Shown here one piece after another: positions 23,130-35,128 of a stretch of 64,000 nt of DNA; position 1 is the stretch's first letter, and each line of letters starts with the position of its first letter. Made by a program: the position numbers and the translations under genes. Origin of the DNA: Physcia stellaris (lineage: Eukaryota; Ascomycota; Lecanoromycetes; Caliciales; Physciaceae); the NCBI GenBank assembly GCA_018902385.1, contig JABSSW010000017.1, positions 1-64,000 on the forward strand, given 5' to 3'. Under the pieces are notes generated by a model, which made no database searches, was not told the DNA's origin, and worked only from the letters and a program-made list of their open reading frames with translations.

Positions 23130-23771
23130 ATGTCCCACCGCTACCCAGCAATGCCCCTTGACGGTTCCTCCGAACTCGGTAATATGTTCGAATCGGAAGT
23201 CAAGAAGCATCACGGCGATAGGCCCAGCTTCCAGTACAAAGACGAGAATGACGCGCCCATCGGGCCTTTCGCAATGATCTCGTAGGACCCCCTACATCTT
23301 AGCACTACCATCTTGCGCTCTACTTACGAGGATGACCACTCGCAAAGATATACCCCCGACCTCTTCGCTCCTATCATGGCTCATGGGGACGCCATCCTCA
23401 ACCAAAGCGGCCTCTCCCTCCGTAGCCGCGAGCTCGCTATCCTTGCCGTCCTCGCTGTTTATGATATTCCTTTCGTGCTGTACGCGCACACACGGATCGC
23501 GCTCAAGGCTGGGCTCTCCGGGGCCCAGATTGCACGGGCAGTGAAAGGCGAGGTGCCAGAGAGTTTGGAGGAAGCAGAGGACGTGGTTTATGAGACAGCA
23601 TTGGAGCTAGCGAAGGGAAGAGAGTCGCTGGGTGAGGAAGCGTGGAGGAGGGCGGAGACGACCTTAGGCAGGGAAGGGGCTGCTAGAGTCGCGCAGGTGG
23701 TGGGCTTGTATCTATATGTTGGGACTTTCATGAGGTTGGGGGATATAGGGGCACCAGTAGAAGCTGAGTGA
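23130..23771 (+). pseudogene. CMD/AhpD-like protein gene with in-frame stop
   Basis: A carboxymuconolactone-decarboxylase-like (AhpD-fold) protein. Reading starts MSHRYPAMP at 23130 and runs in a single frame to the stop at 23769-23771. It is broken only by a TAG at 23283-23285, after GPFAMIS. Beyond the stop the same frame continues for 162 codons with the typical LRSRELAILAV helix and a YAH motif. The region between has GT and AG ends only 21 bases apart, too short for a normal fungal intron. The simplest reading is one nonsense mutation in an otherwise intact 213-residue gene. Sequencing error or readthrough are alternatives. The usual CxxC of peroxidase-type members is absent. Confidence 0.6.
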
Positions 23772-24808
23772 TATCTCTGCTTTCCAAAGTCGACAATTCA
23801 TCATAGGTTGTAGAGAGACTGGTGGGCAAGAGAAAGAAACCAACAAGCCCGGAGCTCGGAGAAACTTGATTCCGCCGCTATCTACTCACCTGTCCAGAAA
23901 GCTATGGAATCCTTGGCATCCAAAAACAAACCTTTTCCCCCTCTCCTATCAATGAGAAGACAATGATTGGGTCGACTATGAGAAACATCACCCATGGAGG
24001 CTTTTCTGCAACAGCATGAAAACGGTCTTGCGCCCTGTTTTCTTCCCAGCCAGACAGCCAATCTGGAATGTCACTCCGGCTTAACCTGCAGGCTCGGTGC
24101 TTTTTCTGAAACCCCCCGCTTGACAGTGTCAATTTGCGATTATGAACTCCCCTCCTTGTACTATAGTGCTCCAGCAATCTGCCAGCAATCAGCATGGGGA
24201 TCCGCCGTTGACGTACGCCGGCGGCATCACGTTTCAGCTATTGGTGGCCATAAGGTAGATTACAGACGTCTCATGACATGCAGCTGCCGTTTGAGGGAAG
24301 GTCTGAGCGTCGATCTCCTGTGTGTCGAGGATGAACAACGTGCGAGGGTGTGGTGAAGGTGGTTGCGATTGAACTACGCCCCAAATGCTGCGTCGCACTT
24401 TACGTCTTCCGGACGTTTATTAGAACCTATCATTATCATCGGTGGAGATAATCGGTCCAAACCCTCACCAGTGTAACCACCTCTTCTCGTTCAGAACGCC
24501 GGTTCTCTCACTATGAGCCTCTACTACGGCCCGCTGGCTTGGTCCGCAAATCTGAACTCCGTGGGAGCTGCCTGAGTGTGCATGCTTTTTGGATGACAGT
24601 GCATTGTGCGGCTGGTCTGCATGTGTAGCCCCGTCTGACTGCTTCACTCCTGCTTGGTAAGGTTCTCCCTCTTATTAGTTTTCAATCCTTAAGAGGTTGG
24701 TTGCGCATGCAAGAATCTTGTCCACTACAGGAGTCCACAGGCCTAAAAACAAAGGCCGACCACACAGACAATTCGCCTCCCGCCTACGGCTCTGTAAATC
24801 TTTCCAGA

Positions 24809-26094
24809 ATGGAGACATGGTCGCAGTCGGATACCGGGGAATCGCTCAATGCTTTCAATATAGCCATGATCATCATTCCTACTATATTCATTGCTCTTCG
24901 GTTCTGGTCACGCTCTTTATCTAGAAGTTCGAAGGCTTACCCCTTCTGGTGGGACGATTGGACTCTGCTGGCAGCCATTGTACGTTGAATCAGCACGTAG
25001 AAATGACCTAGGAAACTGATAATGCTGTTCGAAGCCTTTCAATATACTAGCATGTGCCCTTCACATATATGCTGTCTCTCTGGGGCTTAGCCGACATCTC
25101 AAGGATATACCGCAAAGCAATCTTGAAGAAATTCTCAAGGTTCTGTGGGTGACATACTGGATGGGTGACGTCGGCCTGGCGCTGCCGAAAGCTTCCGTTC
25201 TGTTCTTCTACGCACGTGTACTTACGACTCAAAACCGCGCGTTCAAGTATGGACTGTGGCTTGGTCATGTTCTGAACGTTTTATGGTGGATTGCTAGTAT
25301 CGCGCGCTGCCTCCTCTTTTGCACGCCCGTGGACAAGTATTGGAACAAGTCAAAGCCGGGATATTGTAGGAGCGCAGACGCACTGTACATTGGGAGTGCA
25401 GTTCCTAGTGTGGTCATCGACCTCTACATTCTACTCTTGCCGTTACCTATTATTTGGAGGCTCACGATGAAGCTGTCCAGGAAGATACTTGTCGCGGGCG
25501 TTTTCCTTAGCGGATATCTGTATTGAACCCCACCGGTAGCTCAAACGAAGTACTGACTCGCATCACAGTGTCATCGCCATCTCCCTTGGTCGTTTGATTA
25601 CATCAGTCACAGCTGGGAAGACTCTAGATGAGGATTTTACCTGTAAGTGGTTGGCTACTTCATGATAGAGTCAATCTAACAACTGACTAGATAACGGCAT
25701 TGTTCTGATATTCTGGGTAACCGCTGAACCTGCTGCGTCTATAATCGGCTGCTGTCTTCCTATGACCTTCCACCTCATCAGGCGCGCCAACCGCGAAGGC
25801 TTTTCCTCCCTCTTCAGCACGCGAATTCGATCTAATAGTTCGGCAAACAAGCAGGCCTCTTCGTCCGAAAAACGATCAATCTCCCAAAAATTCCAGTTTC
25901 ATGCTAAACCTCGTTCCAGGAACCGGCCAACGGGGAGCTCTAGTGAGGTTGAGTTGTACACAAACAAATTAGGAACTGAATACGATGTGATGGCCAAGAG
26001 AGCTTCATCCCCCGATATAGAGTTGGGAGACGGTCTAGCGGATGCGATCACCGTGCAGAAGGATGTTCATGTAAGGTCTTATACCATGGCGTGA
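24809..26094 (+). CDS. Fungal rhodopsin-fold (PTH11-like) integral membrane protein 1
   Basis: A seven-helix plasma-membrane protein of the fungal rhodopsin-domain family, which includes PTH11-like receptors; ligand unknown. Four exons (24809-24979, 25035-25519, 25569-25642, 25691-26094) join in phase to 377 aa. Family hallmarks are WWDDWTLLAA after helix 1, an LGLSRH loop, and LPKASVLFFYARVL. Also present are CTPVDKYWNKSKPGYC (extracellular Cys loop) and LYILLLPLPIIWRL. The C-terminal tail is a Ser-rich cytosolic segment of about 110 residues. The start at METWSQS is chosen because it precedes helix 1 closely; an in-frame ATG at 24707 would add 34 residues. There is no CFEM domain. It lies 0.9 kb upstream of the PKS gene in the same direction. 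Confidence 0.8.
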
Positions 26095-26508
26095 GAGACT
26101 TTGAGGATTATGCTATTACGTCACAAGTTCTTTGGTGATCATGCTTCTACATGAAGTGAATCGATGCGCGTTTCGGAGGCAGGTAATGCTCGTTGGCTTT
26201 GGCTTTGCTCAATTCCAGCCTTTTCATTGTAACGGAGCCACGTCTGCTGCCAGTTTCATGGTGCCCGTTGACAAAGATTTCGTTGGTTTGGCCATGACAG
26301 TAATGCTTACCGCCTACTGCGGATTAGCACCATAGCGACCTTCGCCAAGCTGTAGCGGCTGCCTAGATTGTGGATCGATGTCTCGCGGAGCAATCACTGC
26401 ATGTGGCCATGTTCTCGTGGAGCTAAGAATTATTGGGTCGGGTGTGACGGACTAAGGTAGGTTATACAGCGTGCAGTAAGCGATTATGCAAGATAACCTT
26501 TGCGATCC
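26095..26508. other. Intergenic, no gene seen
   Basis: This stretch lies between the membrane protein and the MITE. One 67-codon open frame (26132-26335) lacks any motif. The GATCC at 26504-26508 is one copy of the MITE target duplication. Confidence 0.5.
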
Positions 26509-26907
26509 TGTGCCCGTTGATTCGCCAATGACGAGCATTGGCCAATCAACGTCGTTCGTTTGGCAATGAACAGGTATTGGCCAATAAACGCGTTCATTAG
26601 CCAATATTCAGATCATTGACAAACCATCTCGTTCATTGTCAAATACATCGTAAATTTCAAAAAATTTGAACATTGCGCTAACTTGTTTTTGGGTATTCGC
26701 AATACATTTCGGCGAAAACAGTAACTATTACGATTTCGCAATTATTAAAATATTAACGTTTCTTGCGCAATCAACGTGTTTATTGCTCAATGAACTGAAA
26801 ATTGACGTTTCAACTGATATTTTCGTGTATTGAACAATGAACGCGTTTATTGACGAATGAACGTACGTTGATTGATCAATGAACTTATTGGTGTATGAAC
26901 GGGCACA
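26509..26907. mobile_element. MITE-like element with inverted repeats and 5-bp target duplication
   Basis: An AT-rich 399-base insertion. It begins TGTGCCCGTTGATTCGCCAA and its end, read on the other strand, begins TGTGCCCGTTCATACACCAA. The imperfect inverted repeats extend over about 40 bases to a shared CAATCAACG. It is flanked by direct GATCC on both sides (26504-26508 and 26908-26912), consistent with a target duplication. The interior is built from many short inverted units of the type CAATGAACG...GTTTATTG, so it can fold extensively. There is no ORF, so it would be non-autonomous. It ends 107 bases before the PKS start codon. Confidence 0.75.
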
Positions 26908-27014
26908 GATCCTAACTCACCGTTACTAAAGTCCCGGCAACCCACGATGGATAAGCAGATGAACACAAATGCCGCAGCTCGGCCATAAGAACGGATGAAT
27001 TCGATCAAGGCGCG

Positions 27015-30000
27015 ATGAAAGCCAGCACCTATGATTGTGACGGCGTAGAGCCCATCGCTATCTGTGGTCTGGCCGTGCGCCTTCCAGGCGGTATCGAGGA
27101 TGGAAACGCATTTTGGAATTTTCTTGTGAGCGGTTGCGATGCCAGGAAACCCGTACCTACCGACAGGTACAATGCCAAAGGCTTTAACGGAGAGCTAGGA
27201 CCGAAAGGCGCAATTGATACCCAGTATGGCTATTTTCTCGATAACAATGTCGACCACATCGATGCATCCTTCTTTTCGATGACGAGCAGTGAGCTAGCAA
27301 AAATTGATCCTCAGCAGAGGCAGCTATTGGAAGTTACGAGGGAGTGCCTGGACAATGCTGGGGAGATCGATTATAGAGGAAAAGTGGTAGGGTGTTATGT
27401 TGGAACTTTCAGCGAAGATTGGCTCCGCATGGGAGCGAAGGATTCTCAGCATGCTGGACGCTATCTAACCACTGGTCATAGTGATCTCATGCTTGCTAAT
27501 AGAATCTCCTACGAATATGATCTTTGCGGTCCAAGGTAAGTCGCTTGCCTAAATAGTGCAAATGGAACTGATCACGGGCAACAAGTATGGTAATTAAAAC
27601 AGGATGCTCCGCATCGTTGTGCGCCCTTCACGAGGCATGCAGAGCCCTGCAAAGTGGTGACTGTGATGCTGCAATCATAGCAGGAAGCAACCTCATTCTC
27701 GGGCCGCAAACGACAGCAGAAATGACCCAGGAGGGCATCCTCTCACCGCGGGGCTCCTGTAGAACTTTTGATGCGGCCGCTGATGGGTTTGCCCGTGCAG
27801 AAGCTATTAATGCAGTTTACATCATGAGGTTAGGCGACGCTATCCAAGCTAGGAATCCAATTCGCGCGGTCATCAGGAATACATCAACCAACAGCGATGG
27901 CAGAAGTGCCAGTATCATGCAGCCGAACGGTGGAAGCCATGAACGCCTTATGCGGAAGGTGTATCAAGACGCTGGGCTAGATCCTGGGATGACTGCCTTC
28001 GTGGAGGTACCTCTCACTCGGTGCCTGCCTCCTCCAGCCGTGGCTGACATTGTCAAAGTGTCATGGGACCGGCACGCCCATAGGAGATCCAATTGAGACC
28101 AAGGCAGTTGGAAATATCTTTGGCGATAGAGGTGTTCTCATCGGTTCTGTAAGTTGTGCCCGCACATAGAAGAACTGAAAAATCATAGTTAAAGCTTATT
28201 GAGATAGGTAAAACCGAACCTGGGCCACTCCGAAGGAGCCTCTGGATTGACTAGCCTTATCAAGTCGATACTTGCGTTGGAACATATGACTATTCCTCCG
28301 AACATCAACTTTGAGACGCCGAATCCACAAAGTGAGCAGAATTTTCTATCATTATCAAGTCGACAGAAGTCGCATTTACTTCTTCCCACTTTCGGGATCG
28401 TCACGAATGCACTCTGTTGACCTACATGCGATGAACTTACACGTACGAGACTTGGTTTTTACATACGTCAGGGACTCCTCTGTATTTCATCCGTCGACGT
28501 GCTCCCAAGATTGACAATTGTTTTCTTAGTTCCATTCGAAAGCAAGAAACTCAATGTCCCGACTCAACCTACCCCATGGCCTTCGGATCGAGCCCATCGG
28601 ATCAGCATAAATTCATTTGGCATCGGAGGTGCCAACGCGCATGTACATGCAACCACGTGACAACGCCTACTCGATTGATGAGCTAACATTTCCTGTAGGT
28701 GATCATTGATTCGCCTAATGAATTTTTACATAGTCCTGAGATAGACGAGGCTGAAACCTCGAAACCAGGGCGGATAAAGCTTCTGCCGATGACGGCCAAT
28801 ACACGTTCCTCGTTGGAAGTCCAAGCCTCCAGAATCATCGATTATACGGAACGGAATAAAGCAAATCTTACGGACCTGGTCTATACATTGGCTCTACGAA
28901 GGCAACATATGCCGTACAGGGCGTTCGCCGTAGTCGACGAATATAACATTCAAAGCGTATCTTCTTATCTAACAGGACCTAGCAGGGCGGCAGGCATCAC
29001 CATGGTTTTCAGTGGTCAAGGCGCCCAGTGGCCACGCATGGCGTCAGAGCTCTTGTTATACCTTCCTCACTTCCGAGCAGACATTGAAGAAATGGACGAT
29101 ATCCTGAAAAGCTTTGAGCACCCACCGACGTGGACTATTCAAGGTTCGCTGCTGTTCTGAATCTGGACATGGCTAGTCTGGCTTACTGTGATTAGCTGAG
29201 CTTCTGAAAGTACCAGAAGAATCTAGTCTTGATTGTGCAGAACTTGCTCAACCAGTATCAACTGCTCTGCAAATTGCTCTGGTTGATGTTCTTGATCGTC
29301 TCGGTGTTCGACCGAATGCTGTTGTCGGCCACTCCAGTGGAGAAATAGCTGCCGCATACGCGTCCGGTGTGCTTTCGAGACGAACAGCACTAGCCATTGC
29401 ATATTATCGTGGGTACATCACCAAGAACAATTCTTCAACAGGACGAATGGCAGCAGTGACCCTAAGCGCTGGAGAGGTATCCTCATTTCTGACTGATGGT
29501 GTTGTCATCGCCTGCGACAACAGCCCCAATAGCACGACTCTGTCTGGCGAGCGTAGTAGGTTGGATGAAGTTTTGTCAAGTATCAAAAAACAGAAGCCAG
29601 ATACTATGGTGCGCAAACTTAGAGTTGACATGGCCTACCACTCGGGTGAGTATACCACACAAGGAAATAGAGTTTTGTTGACATCGAAATCTCAGCGTAC
29701 ATGATGAGTCTCGCCGATGAGTATCAACGGATGCTTGAACGAGAGTCCAAACACTGGCAGCTGGAATTCAATGAGCCTAAGATACCATTTCATTCAAGTG
29801 TCACTACTAAAGAAGTATCTTCTGGAAAGGAGCTTGGAGTCCAGTATTGGATCTCAAACCTTGTGTCTCCAGTCCTGTTCAAAACCACGGTTCAAAATAC
29901 AGCCAGGCAACAGTCTAAAAGTATTTTCCTAGAAATCGGGCCCCATTCGACTCTTGCTGCGCCCCTCAGAGACTCTTCAAAACAAATCGGTCTCCATCTG

Positions 30001-33000
30001 CCCTATGTCTCCACTTTACAACGAAATATGGATAGTGAACACAAGTTAATTTCTGCAGTAGGCGAGATCTGGCAGCATGGCGTTGATATTAATTGGAAGC
30101 ACCTAGCTGCTCGTGGAAAAGTTCTCACTGATCTCCCGCCTTATGCATGGGATCACGGTCAGTCGCATTGGTACGAAGGTCAAATCTCACGTGAATGGCG
30201 GTTCCGCAAGTTTGGGCATCATAGACTTCTAGGCCTCCGTGTTTTGGAAACCACAGATATGGCACCCTGGTGGAGAAATGCCTTGTCGCTTGAGGAGGAG
30301 CTGTGGCTCTATGATCATAAATTGCACGACGATGTGATCTTCCCCTTCGCGGGTTATTGTACAATGGCCTGCGAAGCGTTCAGACAGCTCTCTGGAAAAG
30401 AGGCTGGGTGTTGCTTGAAGAATGTTGTTGTGCGTAATGCCATGAGGCTTGATGAGTCCAAGCCTGTCGAGATCCGCACCCTCTTACTTCCTGTCAAAAC
30501 CCGAGGTCGCGAAATACTCAATACTTACGACTTCACAATCTCATCGCGCTCTGGATCACAGTGGATTCTAAACTGCGAAGGCCAAGTAACAGAACGGTCA
30601 GCGATTCCGAAGTATCAGGAAAAGTCGCGCTCATTTGCTGGCATCAACTCGGCGTGCATGCTACCTAGAAAAAAGCAGCCCCACGATGCTTCCGGTGTAT
30701 TGCCAGCAGAAATGCCATCATCTCATTGGATCAGCGCACTTTCAAGGATCGGCGTAAACCTTGGACAGTCCTTCCAATGTTTATTTACTATCAAGACTTC
30801 CGCCGGCAAGCATGTAGCTACTGCCAAAATTAAAAGCCAGGTGCTAGATGAGCGCTCGCATCAAGGCTCGCCGATTTTGAAACAAACGTCTGTTATCGAC
30901 GCATGTTTGCAGATGGCTTTAATAGCATCAATCAAAGGTCTCGAAAGAAATCTGTCGGGACTAATTGTCCCCACAACAATGAGCGAAATGACGTTTGGCT
31001 TCACTGGAGAGGACATGACAGCAAGTGCATGGAGCGATGACGATGGTCAAAGCTTTGCAGTGCAGTGTCTTGCTGGTGATGTGGTCGTGCTACATCTCGA
31101 AGGCCTCAAATTCCAGAGAGTCGACAACGGAAAGTCGGCCCTTTATCAGGATTATGGGGCTGCGGAGCTGATATGGCGACCACACTTCGACTTTGCCGAT
31201 CATAGTACACTGCTTGAAGGCCCCACCTCCAGCCCGAAGCTGGTTAAACTTAGAGAGGAGATAGCGCTACTTTGTATGGCTGATTGTGTAGAAAGACTAG
31301 TCGGCCATGAAGCCGTGGAACCGCACATGACCAAATGGCGAGACTGGATGGGCGAAATAGAAAAGAAGTCCATTCAGGGGGGCCATCCAGTATTCGCGAA
31401 CTCCAAGCATTTTTTACCTATAGATAAACAAAAACGCAGAACTTTGATAACCGAAAAATTCGAGGTCGCGTCACGAATCGCCCCAGCGGATTCATTCACC
31501 ACCGCGATGAAGCTTATATGGGAAAATGTAGAGGCCATCTACACCGGCCGAGACACTGCCTTGAATATTCTTACCCAAGGCGATCTTCTGACGAGGATCT
31601 ACAATGAGAACAGCTTTAATCATTCCAAGTTTGTTCAACTGCTGTCCCACACAAACCCCAGACTCCGTATCCTTGAAGTCGGGGCTGGCACTGGTGGTAC
31701 CACACAAACATTTCTTGAAAACTTAATCGACAAATACGCGGAAGATAAACCTCGATACAGTCTTTATACTTTCACCGACATCTCCGATGGCTTCTTCGCA
31801 CAGGCTAAAGATAGATTTTCCTACGCACCCAACATGCAGTACAAAAGATTAGATATCTCCAAAAACCCGCTTACACAGGACTTTGAGTCAGGTACCTATG
31901 ACTTGATACTAGCCGCGAACGTCGTCCATGCAACTCCAGTATTGGGGAAGTCTCTAGAGAATCTGCGCACGTTGTTGAAGGAAAACGGGCTGCTCGTTCT
32001 CACTGAGCTCATCACGGTCACCAGTGCCTGGAACTACGTCTTCGGTACTCTCCCAGGATGGTGGCTTGGAGAAGCGGACGGAAGACCGAATGAACCATTC
32101 GTTAACATTCACCGCTGGGACCGCGAGCTCCGAGCCAGTGGGTTCTCCGGGGCGGACACCGTGATTCACGACGCGGAGGAGCCATTTCAGTATTTTGCTG
32201 GAATTGTGACACGGGCAACTTCGGCTTCGGGTCCCCCTGAATTTTGCCGGGATCTCTATGTTCTGTGTGCTGATGAAAAGGAAAGCTTGGTCGGTGATCT
32301 GACTCATGCCTTAATGCAAGCTGGTCGTTCGTCTTCAGTATTAAGGCTAGGCGAGAAGCTACCTTCTGAAAATTGCGACATCATTGCTGTGCTTGATTCC
32401 AGCAAACCCTTTCTTGAAAACGTCTCGGAGTGTACTTTTAGTGCTTTTCAATTCACCCTCCGCCAGTTGAAAACTCAGAAGATATTGTGGCTGACAAGAC
32501 CCGCACAAGTATCGTGCCAAGACCCAGGGGCAGCCCAGTCGCTTGGGCTGATCCGAGCTATTCGAGCAGAGCTTGATTTGCCGGTCTTTACATTGGAGAT
32601 CGATCCCAAGGAACCCAGATACTTCAGGCTGGTGCTTGAGGTATTTGACAAGATGCAGAAGACCGTGGATAACGAAGAGCTTCTTCCTGACAGAGAGTTT
32701 GTGGTCCACGATGGGCAGATCATGATCGGTAGATACCATCAGATCGATTTGAAGCAGAGCAATCGTATGTGGGATGATCCGACCCAAGGCAAGGCACCTC
32801 GCACAAACGGCATCACACGTTGGGAAGGAAGCAGCACCTGGGACTTTGAAGAGACACAGGATTTCATTGCCCCAGGATGTATTGAGATCCAAGCCATCAT
32901 TTGTGACAATCATGACCTCGATGCTGTGTCTTTGGATAGTCCGGCGCTAGACAAAGACACAGATCCTAGTATCATGGCTTCATGTTGCGCGGTGGTCGGC

Positions 33001-35128
33001 ACTGTACTTCGTGCTGGCTCAAATTGTAATGATGTAGCTGAGATCGGATCGAAAGTGATTGTACTCTGGCCTTTTGGGAAGATTCCAAGCCACGCTGTTA
33101 TCGAAGCGCATCTCGTTCGGAAGATTCCAAAGGATCTGGGAATAGACGATGACGACATTAAGCCTACTCCATTCCTGACTGCCTACCGAGCGCTGGTCGA
33201 AATTGGACACGTAGCTGAGCATCAGTCAGTCTTGATCCATCTCGCAACAAGCATTCTGGGAGACGCGGCTATTCAAATTTGCCAAAATATGAAAGTCGAA
33301 GTATTCGTGACTGTGATCAGCGAGGAAGAGCGCGATAACCTTGTCGTCAATTACGGACTATTGCCAGATCATATTTACCTGGCAGATGATAAGAAGCTTG
33401 CTAACCAATTGTTACAGTATACCAAGGGTCGAGGCACAGATCTTGTACTAAGCTCTCCGAATCGAATTATGCCAGCATCATCTTGGTGCTGTGTCGCCGA
33501 ATTCGGCCAACTCCTTGATCTAGGCACGGGCGATCTTGTCTCCCTCCATAAAAGCGACTTACAAGCTTTCATGAGGAATCGGTCTTATTGTTGTGTCGAT
33601 ATTGGCCGTTGGATCCACGAGAATCCAGAGGATGCAGGGAGGTGTGTCCTCCATACGGCCGAACTTGAGCTTGGCAATGCTAATCCCCTTTCAATAGATT
33701 ACTGGACATATACTTTTCATGGTTGCGGCTGGGAAAGTTCCGACCCTACCATAAGGTAATGCTGATCGCTTCCGAAGATTCGGGTGAAGCTATGACCACA
33801 CCTAGCAAGAGCGAGGGATGCCAGACCACTGTCACGACGCCGTCAGAACTCCAAAGTATCAACCCAGAGCCGAAAGCAAAAGCTTTGCATTTAGATCCAG
33901 ACGCAGCTTACCTTTTGACTGGCGGTCTGGGGGGTTTAGGCTCATCTCTTGTCATCTGGCTCATAGAGCACGGAGCCCAAATGCTCATAGTTCTCTCTCG
34001 CTCTGGAAAATCGTCTCCAAAAGCCAGACAACTGATTGCGGAGGTTGCAAGCCTCGGAGGGTCGCTGGTTCTTATAGCTGGCCATGTTGATTGCAAAGAC
34101 GATGTCAAAAAAGCGATATCAATGGCGGGTGACAGAATTATCAAAGGGGTCGTGCATCTCGCCATGGTGCTAAGGGTACGCTTGCCTTTCCTGAATGAAT
34201 GTTCGACACTCTCCGCTAACAGTCAATCTAGGACGACTCGATTCTCGACATGAGCCATTCAGACTGGATAAGCGCAGTCTCCCCGAAAGTCAATGGCGCG
34301 TGGAATTTGCACCACGTCCTCCAAGAACAAAGACATCCCCTAGACTTCTTCCTCCTTACCAGCTCTCTCTTCACCGCAATCGAGCACCCAGGCCAAGGAA
34401 ATTATAACGCTGCCAACACCTTTCTCGAAGCCTTCTGCCAATACAGACACTCGCTCGGTCTTACTGCTTCGGTGCTCAACATCTGCCCTATCGACCGTAT
34501 CGGTTTCTTTGCCGACAACCCTTGTGCGCGCCAGAAAATGATGGACCAGGGATTCTACTTCCTAGACGAGAACGCCTTTCTGGAATTCGCCACTAGTAGT
34601 ATCCTAAATTCCGAGCCGCGTCCAGCATCCCGGGAGGGATCAATTTGGAAAAATCCTTCTCATCTGTTCATGGGGTTGCATTCTCCCCTTCCTCTCTCCC
34701 ATCCCGCAAACCGCGCCTCCTGGCGCCGCGATCGCCGTATGGGCTTCTACCACAATGTCTCTTGGGATAAGAACATCCACCACATTTCATCCACATCAGC
34801 ATCTACTACTGCTGACGAAACACTCACATCTCTCCTCACTCGCTGCCGCTCCGACCCGTCGCTTCTCACCCAGCCGGCAACACATCAGACGCTGGCTGTA
34901 GCAATAGGTCGCCAGGTACTGCGCCAGCGACTGCGGGACGAAGAAGGTGAGATGGATGTACAGATAGGTTTGTCGCAGATGGGCGTTGATAGCTTGGTGG
35001 CTGTGGAGATGAGGCGGTGGGTGAGGATTAAGACGGGGGTGGAGATAAGCGTGGTCGAGATGGTGGGCGGGAGGACATTGGGGGAGCTGGGGGCTTTGAT
35101 TGCGGGGAGAATTGCTGAGGGAGCCTAA
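27015..35128 (+). CDS. Highly reducing type I polyketide synthase (KS-AT-DH-MT-ER-KR-ACP)
   Basis: An iterative HR-PKS, cytosolic, building a reduced and probably C-methylated polyketide. Ten exons (27015-27535, 27586-28006, 28059-28148, 28208-28331, 28530-28642, 28699-29143, 29196-29645, 29696-33641, 33698-34175, 34232-35128) stay in phase, giving 2494 aa. KS: Cys in KTGCSASL (usually ACSSSL), His in CHGTGTP and [19 protein letters not shown]: His in [10 protein letters not shown], Asp in [21 protein letters not shown], complete. ER: the NADPH motif (usual AAAGGVG) reads [10 protein letters not shown], so it is probably inactive. [14 protein letters not shown] and GNYNAAN, complete. ACP: MGVDSL. 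No thioesterase or condensation domain. No P450, transcription factor or trans-ER gene is adjacent. Confidence 0.93.

Noticed and set aside
26509-26907. CRISPR-like or satellite array
   Set aside because: The repeated units are irregular, inverted and inside terminal inverted repeats; the organism is eukaryotic.
33642-33759. Frameshift between the ER and KR parts of the PKS
   Set aside because: A 56-base intron (33642-33697) with a GCTAAT branch point restores the frame.
27015-35128. PKS as a pseudogene because single frames contain stops
   Set aside because: All interruptions are explained by nine GT-AG introns that keep phase and restore conserved motifs at the joins.
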